Source of the DNA: Nostoc sp. GT001
GTDB taxonomy: Bacteria; Cyanobacteriota; Cyanobacteriia; Cyanobacteriales; Nostocaceae
Direction of reading: 5' to 3'
Assembly (NCBI RefSeq): GCF_030382115.1
Contig: NZ_JAUDRJ010000003.1
Location: 4,233,740 to 4,266,637, forward strand
DNA length: 32,898 nucleotides
In this document: piece by piece, positions 1-6,808 of the stretch
Layout: the number at the start of each line of letters is the position of its first letter
How positions within the stretch are numbered: position 1 is the stretch's first letter
The notes under the pieces: generated by a model
Databases searched by the model: none
Told to the model about the DNA's origin: nothing
Seen by the model: the letters and a program-made list of their open reading frames with translations, nothing else
Made by a program: the position numbers and the translations under genes

Positions 1-686
1 AGTTCATCAGCAGTCAAAGGTTTGACATCCAATCCCATTTTGTTAGATAAGATTTGTTCCCAACGGAGAAAACCCTGGTTGTAAGCATTTGTAATCAGGG
101 TTTCAATACGTTGATTTTCTACTTCTAAAAGATCGCCTTTAAATTTCAACCACCAGGATTCAGCTTTGACTAAAAGCTTTTCTATCCAATCATCTGCGTG
201 TTGTGAGTTAGATTCAATGGTGTAAGTTACATAAATCCGCAAAAATTTAGGTTTACGAATTCCAGATATAGTAAGTTCTTTAATTCTGGCTCTCTCCGCC
301 ATCAACAAATATTTGATGTCTCGCGATGGCGCATTTTTGATTAATGTTGCTAACTCTTTTTGGCGCTCTTTATCTGAACTAAAAGAACCCAAGTGCAGCG
401 TCATCCTTTCACCGCTAGGAATGTCTTTTAATCCAGCTTCAATGTTATTAAAAAGTGTATCAATTTGTTCAGGTCTTAAGGTGGTATGAATTCCCTTACA
501 ATCAAAACCAAAAACAAAGCAGAACCGATCTTTTTGAGTACCTTTTGTCAACAGGTAAGCGCCAATATCACGTCCATTCATTGCAACACGCAGCATTGTC
601 GCCAAGTGCAAGGCGTCTTCAAATGGCGTTAATCTACTTTCATTTCCGGCGATGCCGACGCTTTGTTTTCCGATTTTTTGCTTCAT
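1..686 (-). CDS. VirB4/TraC-like type IV secretion ATPase, N-terminal part (runs off window)
   Basis: An open frame of 228 codons runs leftward from an ATG at 684-686 to the window edge without a stop. GGAAG lies 6 bases before the ATG. The visible part has the look of the VirB4/CagE/TraC N-terminal domain: a FVFGFDCKGI segment near residues 62-71, a predicted helix ending LKDIPSGERMTLHLG near 90-105, and many charged residues. The ATP-binding motifs of VirB4 would lie beyond the edge, so the family call rests on this N-terminal pattern and on the neighbours. It overlaps the upstream VirB3-like gene by 47 bases, which is common within one transfer operon. VirB4 proteins power pilus assembly and substrate export at the inner membrane. 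The family call is an inference; another conjugation-like ATPase is possible. Confidence 0.5.
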   Translation of the reverse strand, partial: MKQKIGKQSVGIAGNESRLTPFEDALHLATMLRVAMNGRDIGAYLLTKGTQKDRFCFVFGFDCKGIHTTLRPEQIDTLFNNIEAGLKDIPSGERMTLHLGSFSSDKERQKELATLIKNAPSRDIKYLLMAERARIKELTISGIRKPKFLRIYVTYTIESNSQHADDWIEKLLVKAESWWLKFKGDLLEVENQRIETLITNAYNQGFLRWEQILSNKMGLDVKPLTADE

Positions 687-1011
687 GGTTAACTTCCAGT
701 AAGCTTTGATAACGAGCAAAGCCTCTTGTCCAAGCGGGAACGCCAATAAATTTACTTAAAAAACTCCAACTCCTACCACCAGTTAAAATCCACCAAGTTC
801 CTATTCCCCAACCAGTCATTAGTACTGTCCACAACCATTTTTGAAACTCTTCTTCAAAAAGACCTCCAAAAATCCCATTGATAATAAAGTAGGAGGCTAA
901 GGCTATTACCGTCCAAGGAAGAATTTGATCGGCAGGAATTGGCCCTAATGAAGGTTGACTTCCCAGAACCTGATTGACTGGACGAAATTCTTGTTCCCGC
1001 TCTTGAGACAT
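640..1011 (-). CDS. Small two-TM protein, VirB3-like T4SS component
   Basis: A 123-residue protein with an ATG start and no strong ribosome binding site. It has two hydrophobic segments, about residues 30-50 (around TVIALASYFIINGIFGG) and 54-76 (around WLWTVLMTGWGIGTWW), and a very basic C-terminus (NRKTKRRHRRK). The length, the paired membrane segments and the position between a pilin-like gene and a VirB4-like gene fit VirB3, a small inner-membrane partner of VirB4. Sequence alone is weak evidence because VirB3 proteins are short and divergent. It lies 14 bases downstream of the VirB2-like gene and overlaps the next gene by 47 bases, so the three are probably co-transcribed. Confidence 0.45.
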   Translation of the reverse strand: MSQEREQEFRPVNQVLGSQPSLGPIPADQILPWTVIALASYFIINGIFGGLFEEEFQKWLWTVLMTGWGIGTWWILTGGRSWSFLSKFIGVPAWTRGFARYQSLLEVNHEAKNRKTKRRHRRK

Positions 1012-1025
1012 TTGAAATATTTGAA

Positions 1026-1637
1026 TTATCTACTGCTATCGCCGATTACAAAGCGTGTGAGTACATCAGCAATGGTAACAGCAACAACCACTAATAGGGG
1101 AGTTCTGGCGATGCTTTGCCAATCTTCATCTTTACGCACTGCATTAATCACACCAACTAGGGAGATTGCAATATAAAGTAAGTAAATTGCCCGTAACACA
1201 TTAAATATCAGGCTTACTGGAGTTTCGCCAGCACCACCGTTGTTTGCTGTTAAGGTTTTTTTGAAAAACTTTTCAGCTTCCCCAAAAAACTGTGCTTGTG
1301 CGGGGGCTGCAAACCAGTCTAACCAATATAAACTCAGAACGATCGCTGCTGCTAAAATTTGTAATAATATTAGCGATCGCCTTGGTAAATTCACTTGCTG
1401 ACCAATTTGCTGGGTGATGACTGCAATTAAACTACCTACAAGTAAACAAAAGACCAGAATAGGACTTTTGAGGCTGATAACGCTAACCAATACAGCACAA
1501 GCAATCAAAAAAGGTACAGATTCAAGCAAAATAGTCAGACAGGATTTAAATGCCCGTCTTAACTTGTGAGATTCTTTCGCCGCACTAACAGTTAAAGCTT
1601 TGAAAAAGTTTCTCTCGTGAGAACTTTGTCTAAACAT
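1026..1637 (-). CDS. VirB2/TrbC-like pilin-type membrane protein with N-terminal extension
   Basis: A 203-residue protein starting at an ATG with AGGAAA about 8 bases upstream. Its C-terminal half resembles a VirB2/TrbC conjugative pilin precursor: a basic segment (NLPRRS), a hydrophobic stretch near residues 88-108, a signal-peptidase-like APAQAQ site near 112-117, then a mature part with two membrane helices (about 143-165 and 178-197) separated by a short basic loop (NAVRKDED). The first 80 residues add two more hydrophobic helices not usual in VirB2. An in-frame GTG at the NLPRRS segment would give a normal-sized pilin precursor, but no clear ribosome binding site precedes it. It is the first gene of the minus-strand cluster that continues to VirB3- and VirB4-like genes. 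The role is inferred from topology and context. Confidence 0.5.
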   Translation of the reverse strand: MFRQSSHERNFFKALTVSAAKESHKLRRAFKSCLTILLESVPFLIACAVLVSVISLKSPILVFCLLVGSLIAVITQQIGQQVNLPRRSLILLQILAAAIVLSLYWLDWFAAPAQAQFFGEAEKFFKKTLTANNGGAGETPVSLIFNVLRAIYLLYIAISLVGVINAVRKDEDWQSIARTPLLVVVAVTIADVLTRFVIGDSSR

Positions 1638-1944
1638 TTGCTAATTTTCCTATGGTGTACTATAATTTGTCCTTGTTTGTATCAAATTTTACAACTACTA
1701 CAATTAAACATATTTTAACATCATTCATTATTAATCAAATTATCAACCTGTAGTAAAGTTCTATATTTTACATTAGTATTCTGAAGTTAAGTTAACATGA
1801 TATTAAGATTTATCTAAAACTAAATTTCTCTGATTTGAGAAGCTGGATTGCAAATATCGAGATTAAGTTTACATCGATTGTAGAAAAATGGTAGACGTTC
1901 AAATGTACGTTTTACCATTTTCTACACGCCGATTAAATTTGGAA
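1638..1944. other. AT-rich intergenic region upstream of the VirB2-like gene
   Basis: This gap of 307 bases carries no convincing gene. It should hold the promoter of the leftward VirB2-like cluster and the 3' end of the leftward GloVer-repeat gene. The only clear structure is the inverted repeat at 1879-1926. Confidence 0.6.
1879..1926. repeat. Inverted repeat / long hairpin after the GloVer gene
   Basis: The arms TGTAGAAAAATGGTAGACGT and ACGTTTTACCATTTTCTACA pair over about 18 of 20 positions around an 8-base loop. It begins 19 bases past the stop of the leftward GloVer-repeat gene. No T-run follows on the minus strand, so a classical intrinsic terminator is not shown; a transcript-end stabilising hairpin or small mobile palindrome is possible. 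Confidence 0.6.
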
Positions 1945-3135
1945 CTAGATTACAAACTTAAACACAGTTCCTAGATTAGAACTACCGCCAAAAGAGGCAG
2001 TACCGTAAAAGGCACCATTTGAGAGCTGAATTAGCGTCGACTCTGGCGTTGCCCCATTAGTACCATTAAAACTAATTAAGCCAGTGATGGTTGCCCCAGT
2101 CAGCTGATAGATAACTCCTTTGTTATTTGCCCCACCAGCAGAAGCTGTGCCATAGAAGTTACCATTGCTTGCTTTTATGAGTGCAGCCGTTGGGTTGGCC
2201 CCATTGGTACCATTAAAACTGGCAACTAAAACGGGTGTACCGCCACCGAGCGGAAACCTGAATACAGCTCCTTTATTGTTGGCTCCACCCAGTTTAGAAG
2301 TGCCGTAGAGGAATCCACCAGATTCAATTAATGCAGACTGCGAATTTGCCCCATTAGCACCACTAAAGCTATATGGAGTCAGTACTCCTGCGGGAGTTAA
2401 CTTGTACACAACTCCGTTACCACTTGCTCCCCCGGTAGAGGTAGTGCCGTAGTAGTTTCCATCACTAGCCAGTTGCAATCTTGCTAATGGATTTGCTCCA
2501 TTAGTACCGCTAAAGGTTGCGACAGTGGTGAGTGCCCCGGTAGTAGGCGAAACCTTGAATATAGTTCCTTTATTATTGGCACCACCTGTAGAGCTTGTCC
2601 CCCACAAATTACCATCAGTACCTGTAATCAGTCGGGCCTGCTGGGTTAGCCCCATTAGCGCCTGTGAAATTTGCAAGAGTTGTCGGGTTGTAAAAGCTGT
2701 TTTCGCCAACTTAAACACACTGCCGAGGTCACTTGCACCACCTGTAAAGGTTGCGCCATATAAATTGCCATCGGCTGCTTGAAATAATCTAGCGACTGGA
2801 TTAGTCCCTTTGTTGGTTCCAGAGGTTCCAGTGAAGTTTATCAGTGTAGTCAGAGTCGTGTAAGCAGTAGGAGTTAACTTGAATGCGGTTCCTTTGCCAG
2901 AAGTGCCACCAGCAGAAGTAGTTCCATAAAGATTGTTGTCAGTACCGTTACCTTTAAGTACACCAGCTTCTGGCCTAGCTCCGTTAGTGCCGTTGAAATT
3001 TACAACAGTAGTCAATGTTGCCGCAAAGGCTTGTTGGAAGGGTAGTACTAATGAAGAAGCCAAAACAGTCAAAGAAGTAAAAATCAATACCCTATTTTTG
3101 GTCTGGTGTTGTTTGTACAGATTAATCTTGTTCAT
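1945..3135 (-). CDS. Secreted GloVer-type tandem-repeat protein (choice-of-anchor family)
   Basis: A 396-residue protein. The ATG at 3133-3135 is preferred over a TTG four codons upstream because GAGG lies 6 bases before it. Residues 1-38 form a signal peptide (basic start, hydrophobic core, AFA cleavage site), so it is probably exported. The rest is about seven tandem units of 45-55 residues, each with an NFNGTNGANP segment, a DGNFYGT segment, a GGANNKG turn and a FKLTP-like end, as in the GloVer-containing family, often predicted as a beta-propeller-like fold. Function is unknown; surface binding is a guess. The third unit is abnormal: residues about 150-166 have lost the repeat pattern, which reappears in another frame (LANFTGANGANP), implying two compensating one-base indels between 2637 and 2687. 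Confidence 0.8.
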   Translation of the reverse strand: MNKINLYKQHQTKNRVLIFTSLTVLASSLVLPFQQAFAATLTTVVNFNGTNGARPEAGVLKGNGTDNNLYGTTSAGGTSGKGTAFKLTPTAYTTLTTLINFTGTSGTNKGTNPVARLFQAADGNLYGATFTGGASDLGSVFKLAKTAFTTRQLLQISQALMGLTQQARLITGTDGNLWGTSSTGGANNKGTIFKVSPTTGALTTVATFSGTNGANPLARLQLASDGNYYGTTSTGGASGNGVVYKLTPAGVLTPYSFSGANGANSQSALIESGGFLYGTSKLGGANNKGAVFRFPLGGGTPVLVASFNGTNGANPTAALIKASNGNFYGTASAGGANNKGVIYQLTGATITGLISFNGTNGATPESTLIQLSNGAFYGTASFGGSSNLGTVFKFVI

Positions 3136-3192
3136 TGAATGCCTCAAAAAAGTTTGGTGGAGACGGAATAGTAGCTAGTTCTAACGGGTTTT

Positions 3193-3222
3193 GCGTAGGC
3201 GTAGCCCGCCTTCGGCATCGCT
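3193..3222. repeat. Nostoc-type interspersed palindromic repeat
   Basis: The sequence GCGTAGGCGTAGCCCGCC followed by TTCGGCATCGC is a form of the short palindromic element scattered through Nostoc-group genomes. It lies about 60 bases upstream of the GloVer gene start, on the promoter side. Confidence 0.6.
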
Positions 3223-3235
3223 GTTACTCATGGCT

Positions 3236-3490
3236 AATACCAATCTGAAAAGTGATTGCTATGCATCTCGGCTTGAAAACCACAGATGTATAAGGGTTTT
3301 CCGGCTTTTCTGCGTTTAAGCAAGCTACGCCAAGCCTCTCCTTTGACTCCAAGGGAGAAGCAAGTGGCGTTTGAAGGACGCAATCCAAGATTCCAACATC
3401 TCATACGTGTTGGTTTTTACTCCTTAACCTACGAGATATTGCTACGCTTTAACCTATGTGTTGAGCGCAGTTTTATCTAAGACTGGTATA
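3236..3490. repeat. Possible small non-autonomous element with weak terminal inverted repeats
   Basis: The ends AATACCAATCT (3236-3246) and AGACTGGTATA (3480-3490) match as inverted repeats at 9 of 11 positions. Inside lies an imperfect hairpin bounded by CGCCA (3328-3332) and TGGCG (3365-3369). A 64-codon open frame inside is not protein-like. The element call is tentative because the termini are short and no target duplication is clear. Confidence 0.3.
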
Positions 3491-4025
3491 AGTTGTTAAC
3501 TTAAACAACAGTGAGAAAATGCCAGAAATATTGGTTGGTATAGCCCTATTTGAAAAGGACTCAGAAAGCCTATTTTTACTACCTACACTACAAAAACCGT
3601 AGTAGCACTGAGTCAATAACGTGAATGGCACATTAATGATTTCGTTAAGTAGCATAAACCACTATTTATTTTTTTTGATGTCGTGAAAAACACAAAAAAC
3701 GCTGAAAAATCCACAAGTTTGAGATAAATAGCCGCAAACTATAGATTCAGATTAAGTTTTAATAGTGTGCAGTTTGTCAAGTAATTAATAAAGTCTATTA
3801 AATACTGATTAAAACCTCTAAACAGTCTTAATAACCAAAACTAAATATTAAGTGAAAGTGTCAGATTTTTCTCTGGAAAAAATAAATTTGCCCTGAAAAT
3901 CGTTTTTCAAACATCTCTAAATTCCCAAAATATATTTAAGCTTCTCCATAATTACGTTAATGTAGCGGTTCCCACTCAGTTTATAAGTAGATGAGTATAA
4001 ATAAATATTTAGATAGTTTGCGATC

Positions 4026-4072
4026 GCGATCGCTTTTAGGCATTCACCGATGCTTTCAGGTGAAGCGATCGC
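4026..4072. repeat. Hairpin built from HIP1 octamers
   Basis: GCGATCGCTT at 4026-4035 is complementary to AAGCGATCGC at 4063-4072, and TTCACC/GGTGAA (4043-4048 and 4059-4064) offers a competing inner stem. A further overlapping HIP1-like GCGATCGC begins at 4020. Confidence 0.55.
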
Positions 4073-4313
4073 AGGATTTGGCGTCAACTATGTTATGATT
4101 TGATTATGTTGAGAAATATTTTCGGTTATGTAACTGACTATATAGACCCCTCTCCGAATCTAAATCTCTACACCCTTTGATTCTGAAGGTGTTTGATGTC
4201 ATAAGTATTTCAAAAATTAAAATTTTAGTTAGTCGAAATGTATTGTAATGTCTCGCGTGACACTGATACATCTAACCGTCAAAAAAATGTGCTAAGAAGA
4301 ACGGACAAGTCTA

Positions 4314-4326
4314 GTGTGTCACACAC
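4314..4326. promoter_or_regulatory. Perfect inverted repeat GTGTGT-C-ACACAC upstream of a hypothetical gene
   Basis: A 6-base arm pair with one spacer base ends 30 bases before the ATG at 4357, where an operator would be expected. It does not match a consensus I can name. Confidence 0.35.
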
Positions 4327-4356
4327 GCAGACAGCATACCGATACTACTGGAACTT

Positions 4357-4785
4357 ATGCCCACGGATATAATTACTCGTCCTGAATCCCTCACTGAAGA
4401 TTGCTTTTTTACTTACGCCCTTGGGACTGATTTGCATGATACTAATTTAACAGCCAAATATTTACGCCGAATCAGAAAAGAAGATAAGCCATATATCGAC
4501 ATAGCTGTTTCTCCCAGACCTGGCTATCGATTTGAGGTTTGTCTTATCCCAGTTGAAGGGTTCGCTCAAGAAAGAATATTGACAAAAGATGGGTTCGCCA
4601 AAGCTTTAGCGATTATTTGTGCTGTATCTAATAAAGCTAGGAAACGATTTCCTTCAGGAAATGGACAAGAAATAGTCCGATGTCAATTTAGTAACTTAGC
4701 TGATGCAGTCGCTGTAGCGAATAGACTGTCTGCATTACCCTCTGATATGTATGAAACTCTCGTTAAGGTACCAAATGCTTTGTAA
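4357..4785 (+). CDS. Conserved-looking hypothetical protein, 142 aa
   Basis: A soluble protein of 142 residues starting at an ATG with GGA 6 bases upstream. It has no signal peptide and no membrane segment. The composition is normal for a folded protein, with mixed charge, a beta-like middle (YIDIAVSPRPGYRFEVCLIP, about residues 46-65) and a helical part (GFAKALAIICAVSNKARKRF, about 79-98). I do not recognise the family. It stands alone on the plus strand after a long spacer that carries a 13-base inverted repeat just upstream, so it may be individually regulated. The next plus-strand gene is 205 bases away with its own promoter. Confidence 0.65.
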   Translation: MPTDIITRPESLTEDCFFTYALGTDLHDTNLTAKYLRRIRKEDKPYIDIAVSPRPGYRFEVCLIPVEGFAQERILTKDGFAKALAIICAVSNKARKRFPSGNGQEIVRCQFSNLADAVAVANRLSALPSDMYETLVKVPNAL

Positions 4786-4943
4786 TATATATTGCATCCG
4801 CTGAAATATTTATTATTAAAACTGACATCTGGACATTTTAATGGTAAGTAGCTAAATGGACTTGAGACAAAACTTCAATGGGTCATATTTTGTCTGTTGA
4901 GAAAAGACTTGTCATACAAGACTTTTAAGCTTAATGTACAATT

Positions 4944-4971
4944 TTGACGTTTTTGTACGCTAACCTATAAA
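4944..4971 (+). promoter_or_regulatory. Sigma-70-type promoter for the DUF3134 gene
   Basis: TTGACG (4944-4949) and TATAAA (4966-4971) are separated by 16 bases, close to the consensus spacing. The predicted transcription start near 4978 would give a very short leader before the ATG at 4991. Confidence 0.6.
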
Positions 4972-4990
4972 TTCAAAGTGAGTTTTTTTT

Positions 4991-5224
4991 ATGCCTATAA
5001 GTCCTTTACGTGAAGAACCTCGTAACCAGCGAGCGCCTGTAATTCGTACAAGTAATGAATTTATTCTCTTGGAATGGCTGAAGTCAACTGGTCGTCTAAT
5101 CGAACGCGAACATCAAGAATCTGAGTATCTAACTGAAGTAGAAGAAATTTCCGAAATGATAGACCTTGACGATATCCCTTACGATCATGACGATGATGAT
5201 GGTGACATGGATTTAGAAGCCTAG
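4991..5224 (+). CDS. DUF3134-like small acidic cyanobacterial protein
   Basis: A 77-residue protein beginning MPISPLREEPRNQRAPVI, which matches my memory of the DUF3134 family, small proteins restricted to cyanobacteria with no known function. The middle (EFILLEWLKSTGRLIERE) is a predicted helix. The C-terminus is strongly acidic (DHDDDDGDMDLE), so divalent-metal or basic-protein binding is imaginable but not shown. A strong-looking promoter lies upstream and a stem-loop terminator lies at 5381-5413. No good ribosome binding site precedes the ATG, which follows a run of T. Confidence 0.7.
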   Translation: MPISPLREEPRNQRAPVIRTSNEFILLEWLKSTGRLIEREHQESEYLTEVEEISEMIDLDDIPYDHDDDDGDMDLEA

Positions 5225-5244
5225 TACCGCAAGGCGGAATTCAA

Positions 5245-5330
5245 AATGACGCTCTCTACGAGACGCTGCGCGAACGCAGACTCGCTAACGCTGCGCTAAC
5301 AAAATTCAAAATTCAAAATGAATACAGCGT
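5245..5330. repeat. Nostoc-type palindromic repeat plus AAAATTC short repeats
   Basis: The stretch CTCTACGAGACGCTGCGCG with its following GAACGCAGACTCGC is a typical interspersed repeat of this group. It is followed by repeated AAAATTC units (about 5300-5318), another common intergenic filler in Nostoc-like genomes. Confidence 0.5.
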
Positions 5331-5380
5331 AAGCATTCCATTGATTTGGAATGGGTGCTTCATTTTCAGCAAAAGCTAAG

Positions 5381-5413
5381 ATTCCTGACTTTTTAGAGAA
5401 GTCAGGAATTTTA
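5381..5413. terminator. Intrinsic terminator between convergent genes
   Basis: ATTCCTGACTT (5381-5391) pairs perfectly with AAGTCAGGAAT (5399-5409) around a 7-base loop and is followed by TTTT on the plus strand. It fits the end of the DUF3134 gene transcript and may also serve the convergent mltA gene, which ends at 5434. Confidence 0.75.
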
Positions 5414-5433
5414 GTATTAAAATCGCAGTGTGT

Positions 5434-6726
5434 TTAATTTTTGGACTTGAGTAAGAGATAAAATAATTGTCCATTGCTGACTGTAACACCAGCGCGATCG
5501 CCTGCAATTTTCCCAGTACCTAAAAAATAATCCACTCTACCTGCACCTTTAATTGCACCTCCAGCGTCTTGGTCAAGAACATAGCGGCTAATAATCTGCT
5601 CCTGCATTTTTCCGGTAGGATTAACGAAGGGAATAGAAGCGCGAATTAACGCTAAAGCACCAGGAGGCATCAGAGATTTATCTGTAGCAATAGAACGCTC
5701 TGCTGTTAATGGTACGTTGATCGAACCTTGAGCTGGCTTTCCGTGATTTTCTTGAAAAAAAACAAAGCTGCGATCGCGCGGAATATAAATATTTAATTCT
5801 TGGGGATGTTTTTGGAAATAATCGAGAATAATCGGCATAGTTACACCTTCTTGCGGTAACTTGCCATCATCTATTAATTCTCGCCCAATACTTTTGTAGT
5901 TATAAGCGGTGTTACCCGCATAGCCGATTGTGGTTTGAGTCCCATCGGGAAGCTGAAGTTTCGCTGAACCTTGAATTTGAGCTAGATATGGTTCGAGGCG
6001 AGAGCGAAACCAAAATAACTCTAATCCTCGCAATTTGCCTTTTGCACTTTGTAAAGCATCTGCTCCTTCTAACTCCTCGCGTGTCGGATGAGGCTTAGTC
6101 CAAGAGTTGAAATCAGGAGGTAAGCGATAAACAGGATAGCGATATTCTGTTGTCGGGACGCGGCTAGCTGCGTAAAGTGGCTCATAATAGGCGGTGAATA
6201 AAACGGAACCTTGGTTATCTTTACCGACTGACTGGTAAAGAACAAATTCCCGCTCAATGGCTTGGTGTAATTCTGTCGCAGAATTGGTTTTTAATAGGAG
6301 TTCGCGGAATCTTTGCAAACTTTTGATGACGCGATCGCGCGTAATCCCAGCCACCGGATAATTTTGATAAGCAGCCGCCGCATTAGCTGTTTGCAGATAT
6401 TGGAGACTGCGAGCGATCGCACTTATCAGTGCCTTTTTCTCTGGTATTTCTCCATAAATTACTTCATCCAAACAAGAGGTATCACTTTCACAACAAGTAA
6501 TTGGTAGTCTTGGGATTAATGGTAATTTTTGTTTTTGTGGAAATGCATCTTGATTTTCACCAGTCAAGGACACTGGAATATTCCACTTTTTCACCTGACA
6601 TTCTGGTGAAATGACTTCTCGATGAGTCAAAGATTGCATCCGCACCAGGAAAATCGACAAAACTACAGGTAAGCTGATGGCAATAATTTGATTAAACTTT
6701 CTTAATCCAGTAAGTGTCTTTTTCAT
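5434..6726 (-). CDS. mltA: Membrane-bound lytic murein transglycosylase A (MltA)
   Basis: A 430-residue protein that should cleave the glycan between N-acetylmuramic acid and N-acetylglucosamine, forming 1,6-anhydromuramic ends. Residues 12-30 form a single hydrophobic anchor or uncleaved signal. The MltA domain includes FTAYYEP (177-183). The C-terminal 3D domain (about 385-430) carries DQDAGGAIKGAGRVDYF and GDRAG, containing the conserved aspartates of the family; the motif corresponds to the catalytic DTGGAIKGPGRADYF of E. coli MltA. The length is normal. The start is an ATG without a clear ribosome binding site. The gene lies 82 bases downstream of pxcA on the same strand; a shared transcript is possible. 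The likely location is the periplasmic face of the inner membrane or the outer membrane. Confidence 0.9.
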   Translation of the reverse strand: MKKTLTGLRKFNQIIAISLPVVLSIFLVRMQSLTHREVISPECQVKKWNIPVSLTGENQDAFPQKQKLPLIPRLPITCCESDTSCLDEVIYGEIPEKKALISAIARSLQYLQTANAAAAYQNYPVAGITRDRVIKSLQRFRELLLKTNSATELHQAIEREFVLYQSVGKDNQGSVLFTAYYEPLYAASRVPTTEYRYPVYRLPPDFNSWTKPHPTREELEGADALQSAKGKLRGLELFWFRSRLEPYLAQIQGSAKLQLPDGTQTTIGYAGNTAYNYKSIGRELIDDGKLPQEGVTMPIILDYFQKHPQELNIYIPRDRSFVFFQENHGKPAQGSINVPLTAERSIATDKSLMPPGALALIRASIPFVNPTGKMQEQIISRYVLDQDAGGAIKGAGRVDYFLGTGKIAGDRAGVTVSNGQLFYLLLKSKN

Positions 6727-6808
6727 TAAAATTCAAAATGTTTAAGATTCTCCCACCTCGCTCAAATTCTAAAATCAAACACCAAAAAATTTTCTAATCC
6801 CCAATCCC

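Larger units (their letters stand above)
3136..4356. other. Repeat-rich intergenic region of about 1.2 kb
   Basis: No convincing gene was found here. It contains a Nostoc-type palindromic repeat (3193-3222), an imperfect repeat block (about 3236-3490), a HIP1-based hairpin (4026-4072), a small hairpin near 4170-4193 and a perfect 6-1-6 inverted repeat (4314-4326) just before the next gene. The stretch 3490-4010 is AT-rich and shows nothing recognisable. Short open frames here are poor in protein-like composition. Confidence 0.6.

Noticed and set aside
455..709. Plus-strand frame opposite the VirB3/VirB4-like genes
   Set aside because: It is antisense to two overlapping frames with better features and lacks a family or start signal.
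3286..3480. Small plus-strand frame of 64 codons
   Set aside because: It lies within a repeat-like block with hairpins, its composition is not protein-like, and no ribosome binding site precedes it.
3473..3655. Small minus-strand frame of 60 codons
   Set aside because: It overlaps repeat sequence and the AT-rich spacer, and no family or ribosome binding site was recognised.
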